From IMG/VR virus record IMGVR_UViG_3300009156_000078, positions 1 through 25,268 of that record: 25,268 bases of DNA, one strand, 5' to 3'. This document shows positions 21,981 to 25,268 of this stretch, piece after piece. The notes under the pieces were generated by a model. The model saw only the letters and a program-made list of their open reading frames with translations. It was not told the origin of the DNA and ran no database searches. This DNA is from a virus. A program made the translations under genes and the position numbers. Numbering within the stretch: position 1 is the first letter of the stretch; each line of letters begins with the position of its first letter.

Positions 21981-23081
21981 CTACGGCGCGTTCGGGTCCT
22001 TGGCGTAGGTGTCGATCGCGATCACCCCGAAGTCGCGGTTCCGGAACCGGGTCTTTTTGGTCCCCATGATGGTGCCGGCCGCGATGTCGACCTGGTTCTC
22101 GAAGTCGGTCAGCTCCTCCTTCCACTGCATCCGCATGCCGCCGCTGGTGCCGTAGGCGGCGACGCCGGCCTGGCGTGCGAGGAGGAGGGCGCGGGCCGCC
22201 GGGAGGTTGACGGTTGCGCCGTAGTCCGAGAACCGGATCACCGACTCGTGGGAGTGCAGCACGGCATTGTTAATCATGCCGAGGTTGCCCTTGAAGATCG
22301 GGTTGCTCTTGCCCTCCGCGGCCGCTGCGGCCTTCTGGATGTCGAGCCATGAGCCCGGCGAGACGGAGGTCCGCATCTGGTACTCCTGGAAGGGCACCAT
22401 GACGACGACGAAATGCGGCTCGCCGTTGATCGAGACGGGCAGCATGTTCGGGTTTTCCGGGTTGGTCGCCCGGATCATGGTGGCCTTGACCAGCACCCGC
22501 TCGATGGTCTGGACGCTCATCACGTCGGCGGTGGTGACGTTGTTCTTGGCGGTCGCGGTGCCGCCGTAGACCAGGTGGTCGGTGTCGGGCGCCTGAATGG
22601 CGTTGCCGGCGTGGCCGACCCACGTCACGTCCTCGATGAAGTCCTCGTTGATGCCGCGCGCCCCGGACAGGTAGATGAACATCATCTCGTCGAGGAAGCG
22701 GGCCCAATAGTCGCCGAGGCGGTCGCGGGCGACGCTGCGGAGGTCGTGGAGGGTGCGCTTGCGGGTCATGCGGCCGCCAGCCGACACGGGGGCCCGCATC
22801 TGGTCGATCATGACCTGGTCGGTCGCAAATTTCAGGTCCTCGCTCTTACCCTGGGCGCGGTCGTCGCCGTAGATCGGGCGCTTCCGGAGCTGCAGGGAGA
22901 GGTCGAAACTGATGGTATCGCCGGCGGCACTGTCGAGGTCAGTCAACCGCTGAATAAAGCTGTTGTCTGTAGTGCCAATGAACTTGCGCTCGAAGTAAGC
23001 CTTCTTCGCGGTATCGATGAAAAGCTCGGCAGACCAGCGCTTGACGGCTTTGGGATCGCCAACAGGAATCGTGGTGTCCAT
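21981..23081 (-). CDS. Major capsid protein, N4-gp56 family
   Basis: A 366-residue protein of the length usual for the family. Hallmarks in order: AVKRWSAELFIDTAKKAYFE, FIGTTDNSFIQRLTDLDSAA, GDTISFDLSLQLRKRPIYGD, then LRSVARDRLGDYWARFLDEM with FIYLSGARG. Further on come ERVLVKATMIRA, VVVMVPFQEYQMRT, NPIFKGNLGMINNAVLHSHE, ARALLLARQAG and KKTRFRNRDFGVIAIDTYA. By family knowledge these form the HK97-fold shell of the phage head. It follows portal and scaffolding genes, as expected. The start ATG 23081 has GGAG nine bases upstream, but that site lies inside a strong hairpin (23083-23130), so translation may be controlled. Confidence 0.95.
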   Translation of the reverse strand: MDTTIPVGDPKAVKRWSAELFIDTAKKAYFERKFIGTTDNSFIQRLTDLDSAAGDTISFDLSLQLRKRPIYGDDRAQGKSEDLKFATDQVMIDQMRAPVSAGGRMTRKRTLHDLRSVARDRLGDYWARFLDEMMFIYLSGARGINEDFIEDVTWVGHAGNAIQAPDTDHLVYGGTATAKNNVTTADVMSVQTIERVLVKATMIRATNPENPNMLPVSINGEPHFVVVMVPFQEYQMRTSVSPGSWLDIQKAAAAAEGKSNPIFKGNLGMINNAVLHSHESVIRFSDYGATVNLPAARALLLARQAGVAAYGTSGGMRMQWKEELTDFENQVDIAAGTIMGTKKTRFRNRDFGVIAIDTYAKDPNAP

Positions 23082-23082
23082 G

Positions 23083-23130
23083 TGGATGGGCTCCGTTTCC
23101 GGTGTTTCGGGAACGTCGCGAGCCCATCCA
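23083..23130 (-). promoter_or_regulatory. Capsid-gene leader hairpin that buries the ribosome binding site
   Basis: An 11-bp perfect inverted repeat (23083-23093 with 23120-23130) ends one base before the capsid ATG. Inside it a second stem (four pairs, a C-A mismatch, three pairs; loop of about six) follows a 4-base bulge GCGA on the transcript. The GGAG site (23091-23094) is paired in the outer stem. Four GGA motifs lie between 23077 and 23129, including one at the SD and one overlapping the start codon. CsrA proteins bind GGA motifs, and a CsrA-like gene lies 325 bases upstream. Confidence 0.6.
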
Positions 23131-23168
23131 TGGCGCTCGGTGACCGGCGAGGTGTGCGCCGATTCTGC

Positions 23169-23396
23169 TTAGTCGGGCAAGTCGGGGTCGGCGTCGCCGG
23201 TGATGCCGATGATCGGCGAGGTGGTGCTGGCCTGCGCCTTGCGGTGCCGCCGCGCCATGCGCTTGGCGCTCTTGCGGATGGCGTCGAGCGGGCCGCCCTT
23301 GCCGAGCGGGGCGGCTCGGCCGCCAGCCTTGACGCTGGTCGAGGAGAGCGCGGCCAAGGCGGCGCGCTCGATTGCCGTGAGCTGTCGATCGGCCAT
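23169..23396 (-). CDS. Small basic head-module protein with IIGITG tail, 75 aa
   Basis: No family recognised. The ATG has AGGAGG seven bases upstream. The N-half is helical (MADRQLTAIERAALAALSST), followed by a Gly-rich turn and a strongly basic helix (DAIRKSAKRMARRHRKAQ) that could bind RNA or DNA. The C-terminus (SPIIGITGDADPDLPD) closely matches the C-terminus of the CsrA-like neighbour, although the rest of the two proteins is unrelated. It ends 87 nt before the capsid start. Confidence 0.8.
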   Translation of the reverse strand: MADRQLTAIERAALAALSSTSVKAGGRAAPLGKGGPLDAIRKSAKRMARRHRKAQASTTSPIIGITGDADPDLPD

Positions 23397-23406
23397 GGCG
23401 TCCCTC

Positions 23407-23610
23407 CTATGCGGGCAAGCGCGGTTCGGGGTCGGGCTTGCCGGTGATGCCGATGATCCGGCTCGGGTTGGTGAGCCTGACGATCGGCACCGACTTGGCG
23501 GCGTCGAAGGCGAGGCGCACCTGGTTCTGGCCGCTCTTGTGCTCGATGGTGACGGTGGTCGGCCCGCCGATCGCGACGCTGTCGCCCACGCGGACGGTCA
23601 TTTTGAGCAT
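23407..23610 (-). CDS. csrA: CsrA-like RNA-binding translational regulator, phage-encoded
   Basis: A 67-residue protein whose first 45 residues align with CsrA/RsmA end to end: MLKMTVRVGDSVAIGG, then TTVTIEHKSGQNQVRLAF and AAKSVPIVR. Matching family features are ML at the start, RVG-[ED]-[ST], IG, TVT, G-x-NQVR, K-x-V and the key C-terminal Arg (R45, equivalent to R44 of E. coli CsrA). Arg6 of E. coli CsrA is Val here, and one residue is inserted before NQVR. CsrA dimers bind GGA motifs in mRNA leaders and usually block ribosome binding. Residues 50-67 form a non-CsrA tail (RIIGITGKPDPEPRLPA). The gene lies between scaffold and capsid genes, 27 nt after the scaffold stop. Targets may be phage mRNAs or host ones; not known. 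Confidence 0.85.
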   Translation of the reverse strand: MLKMTVRVGDSVAIGGPTTVTIEHKSGQNQVRLAFDAAKSVPIVRLTNPSRIIGITGKPDPEPRLPA

Positions 23611-23624
23611 CGACGGGCCTACTC

Positions 23625-23635
23625 ACATTTCCTGT
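23625..23635 (-). promoter_or_regulatory. Possible CsrA-type site in the leader of the CsrA-like gene
   Basis: The transcript reads ACAGGAAAUGU, 14 bases before the ATG of the CsrA-like gene. It partly matches the CsrA selection consensus RUACARGGAUGU (ACA and GGA kept, the rest altered). Such a site could allow autoregulation. The match is short and may be chance. Confidence 0.3.
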
Positions 23636-23637
23636 TT

Positions 23638-24510
23638 TTAGATCGGCTGGCCGCCGTTCCAGTGCAGATAGCCCTCGCGCTGCGTCGGCGTGAGGCGCGC
23701 CATGGCGTCCTCGTAGGCGAGCGGGTCGTCCTCCATCAGGCGATCGAGGGCGGCGTAGCCGGAGCTGTCGCCGGCGATGTGCTCGGGGTCGCTGGCGGGC
23801 ACGCGGGCGAGGGTCGGCGGGGTTTCCGGGCGCTGCCTGGTGGGCGGGTCTGGCGATCGCCGGCGCTGTGCCTGCGGGATGGTAGCGGGGTCGATCGTCG
23901 CCGGGTCGACGCCGAGTAGCCGCGCCGAGCCGCGGACGATGTCGGCGTGGGCGTTTTCGAGGAAGGAGGGATCGAACACGGATTTGCCGGCGCGCTGCGC
24001 CTCGGCCTGCTGTTCGCGGACCAGGCGGTCGAGGCGGCCGTTGAGTTCGGGGTCGTCGCGGTAGGCGGGGTAGCGGTCGAGGAAGCTGGCGACGTCCACC
24101 TCGATCCAGTTGGCGGCGCGTAGATCCTCGGCCTGGCCGGCGCGTGAGGACTGCAGCATGACGACGGTTTCGGCCTTGCCGATCCGGCCGAGCTCGGCGG
24201 CGAATTCGGCGCCGGTGATGTCGCCATCGTCGAATTTCTTGGCGACCGCGGCGCGCTCGGCGTTGAGGGCGTCAAGATCGGCGTTTGCGTCGGCCGGTGG
24301 CCGCCAGTCGGGGACGGGCGCGGCAACCACCAGTTCGTCCTCGCCCTCGTCGCCGGCGGCAATCTCGTCGCCCTCGGCGTCATTTTCGGCACCCGCGGCG
24401 GGATTGTTTGGGTCGTCGGCGAGATTATCTTGCTCCCCGCCCTCGCCCATCGCGGCGGCTTCCTCGTCGGTCAGTAGCGCCATTTCGGCGTCAGTCGGTG
24501 TTCCGGCCAT
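23638..24510 (-). CDS. Capsid scaffolding protein
   Basis: A 290-residue, acidic, mostly helical protein. The first 70 residues are dominated by Asp, Glu, Ala and Gly (LTDEEAAAMGEGGEQDNLAD, EGDEIAAGDEGEDELVV). Helical segments follow (DLDALNAERAAVAKKFDDGD, ITGAEFAAELGRIGKA, LNGRLDRLVREQQAEAQ). A Pro/Arg-rich linker (RRRSPDPPTRQRPETPP) leads to a C-terminal helical region (YAALDRLMEDDPLAYEDAMA) of the kind that binds capsid subunits. The ATG has GGGAG seven bases upstream. An acidic helical protein between portal and capsid genes is the classic signature of scaffolding; no protease motif is visible. Confidence 0.8.
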   Translation of the reverse strand: MAGTPTDAEMALLTDEEAAAMGEGGEQDNLADDPNNPAAGAENDAEGDEIAAGDEGEDELVVAAPVPDWRPPADANADLDALNAERAAVAKKFDDGDITGAEFAAELGRIGKAETVVMLQSSRAGQAEDLRAANWIEVDVASFLDRYPAYRDDPELNGRLDRLVREQQAEAQRAGKSVFDPSFLENAHADIVRGSARLLGVDPATIDPATIPQAQRRRSPDPPTRQRPETPPTLARVPASDPEHIAGDSSGYAALDRLMEDDPLAYEDAMARLTPTQREGYLHWNGGQPI

Positions 24511-24563
24511 GGTTGGCTCCCTTCGGTGGCTTGGCCTCCTTTCCGATCGGGGGTTGGATCAGC

Positions 24564-25268
24564 TCACGCGGCGCGGCGCGTGATGCCTGGCATGCTCTCC
24601 GGGTTGGCGGGCGGCGGCAGGAGGCCGCGGGCGGCGGCGCTCGGCGGCACGCCTGGCGCGGTTTCGCCGGCTTGCTCGGCCGACACCTGTTCGGCGGCCG
24701 TCTCGATCTGGTCGAGCTTCGACTGGTAGCCGGCGTCCTCGAGTATGCGGTCGGCGACCGGGATGATGCCGGGGGCGCGGATGATGTCGGCGGCGATGTC
24801 GATCGCGCCGCGCTTGGCACCGCCCATCGAGGTGATGTTCGAGCGGGCCATGTCGGCCTTGGTTTTCTCCGCGGCCGCCTCGTTCTTGACGGCGTCGCTG
24901 ATGAGCTTGCGGAGCTGCGCGAGCAGCATGTCCTCCTGCATTTTCTGCTGCTTGGCCTGGGCTTCCTGCTTCTGCATGTCCTCCGGCGTCGGCTCGGTCT
25001 GGTCGGGGTCGCGCTGTCCGGTGATCGAGCGGATGCGCTTGACGATTTCCTCGCGGTTGGAGAGGTCCATTTCCTCCACCACCAGGTCGAGGATCGCCAT
25101 CTGGATCTCGGGCTGCATCTTGCTGGTGGCTTCGAGGAGGGCGTCGACGTTCTGCTGGCGGATGGTGGCGCGCCAGTCGGCCTCGCTGATGACGAAATCG
25201 GCCTTCGAGGCGGTGATGTCGGTGTCGGGGTTCTCGGGGTCGTTGATGGTCGACCAGGAGGGGACGCC
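24564..25268 (-). CDS. Portal protein, C-terminal part (partial)
   Basis: Only the last 234 residues are in the window; the gene continues past the right edge. The visible start, GVPSWSTINDPENPDTDIT, then ADFVISEADWRATIRQQNVD and MAILDLVVEEMDLSNREEIV, ends in KRIRSITGQRDPDQ. This is the usual C-terminal region of podovirus-type portals. A long Gln/Lys/Glu helix follows (KQEAQAKQQKMQEDMLLAQL), then a Pro/Ala tail with PPSAAARGLLPPP. Portals form the 12-fold ring through which DNA enters and leaves the head. The gene ends 53 nt before the scaffolding gene. Confidence 0.9.
   Translation of the reverse strand, partial: GVPSWSTINDPENPDTDITASKADFVISEADWRATIRQQNVDALLEATSKMQPEIQMAILDLVVEEMDLSNREEIVKRIRSITGQRDPDQTEPTPEDMQKQEAQAKQQKMQEDMLLAQLRKLISDAVKNEAAAEKTKADMARSNITSMGGAKRGAIDIAADIIRAPGIIPVADRILEDAGYQSKLDQIETAAEQVSAEQAGETAPGVPPSAAARGLLPPPANPESMPGITRRAA

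Overview
The window is part of a tailed double-stranded DNA bacteriophage (free phage or prophage; no integrase or host gene is visible). Its major capsid protein is of the N4-gp56 type, and the connector, fibre and nozzle-like genes around it suggest a short-tailed (podovirus-like) particle. The DNA is very GC-rich with strong GC bias at third codon positions, so a high-GC host is likely; an alphaproteobacterium is a guess. All supported genes lie on the minus strand, so the region reads from right to left. No tRNA, CRISPR array or insertion sequence was seen, and no stretch over 300 bases lacks a gene.

Head module (25268 down to 19556): C-terminal part of the portal, an acidic scaffolding protein, a small CsrA-like RNA-binding protein, a small basic protein, the major capsid protein, and then a decoration-like protein, a head protein with a C-terminal helix-extended-loop-helix, a DUF6682-like connector protein and an unrecognised 136-residue protein. 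The three longest non-coding gaps of the window flank the capsid gene and the gene after it, and all contain hairpins. The hairpin just before the capsid start buries the ribosome binding site.

Connector, fibre and tail module (19559 down to 14043): a head-tail adaptor, a 71-residue protein, three fibre or tail-surface proteins, a collar-type fibre with 13 HxH motifs, a 588-residue tail-nozzle-like protein and a 107-residue protein. Nearly every junction is ATGA, TGATG or directly adjacent, which points to one translationally coupled operon.

Ejection-protein module (14039 down to 1): a 502-residue protein ending in a self-cleaving S74 chaperone domain, a 477-residue protein, a 336-residue Pro/Arg-rich protein, and a giant open frame of at least 3350 codons that runs off the left edge. 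The giant protein combines an M15-like peptidase, a lytic transglycosylase, an inorganic-pyrophosphatase-like domain and a DarB-type N6-adenine methyltransferase. It ends in the window on the lead-in of a strawberry-notch helicase. This is the layout of a polyvalent protein, probably carried in the virion: it would cut through the cell wall and then protect or remodel the incoming DNA.

The two most notable points are this giant fusion and the CsrA-like gene inside the head operon. The CsrA-like protein shares a C-terminal IIGITG tail with its neighbour and lies just upstream of a capsid leader rich in GGA motifs.
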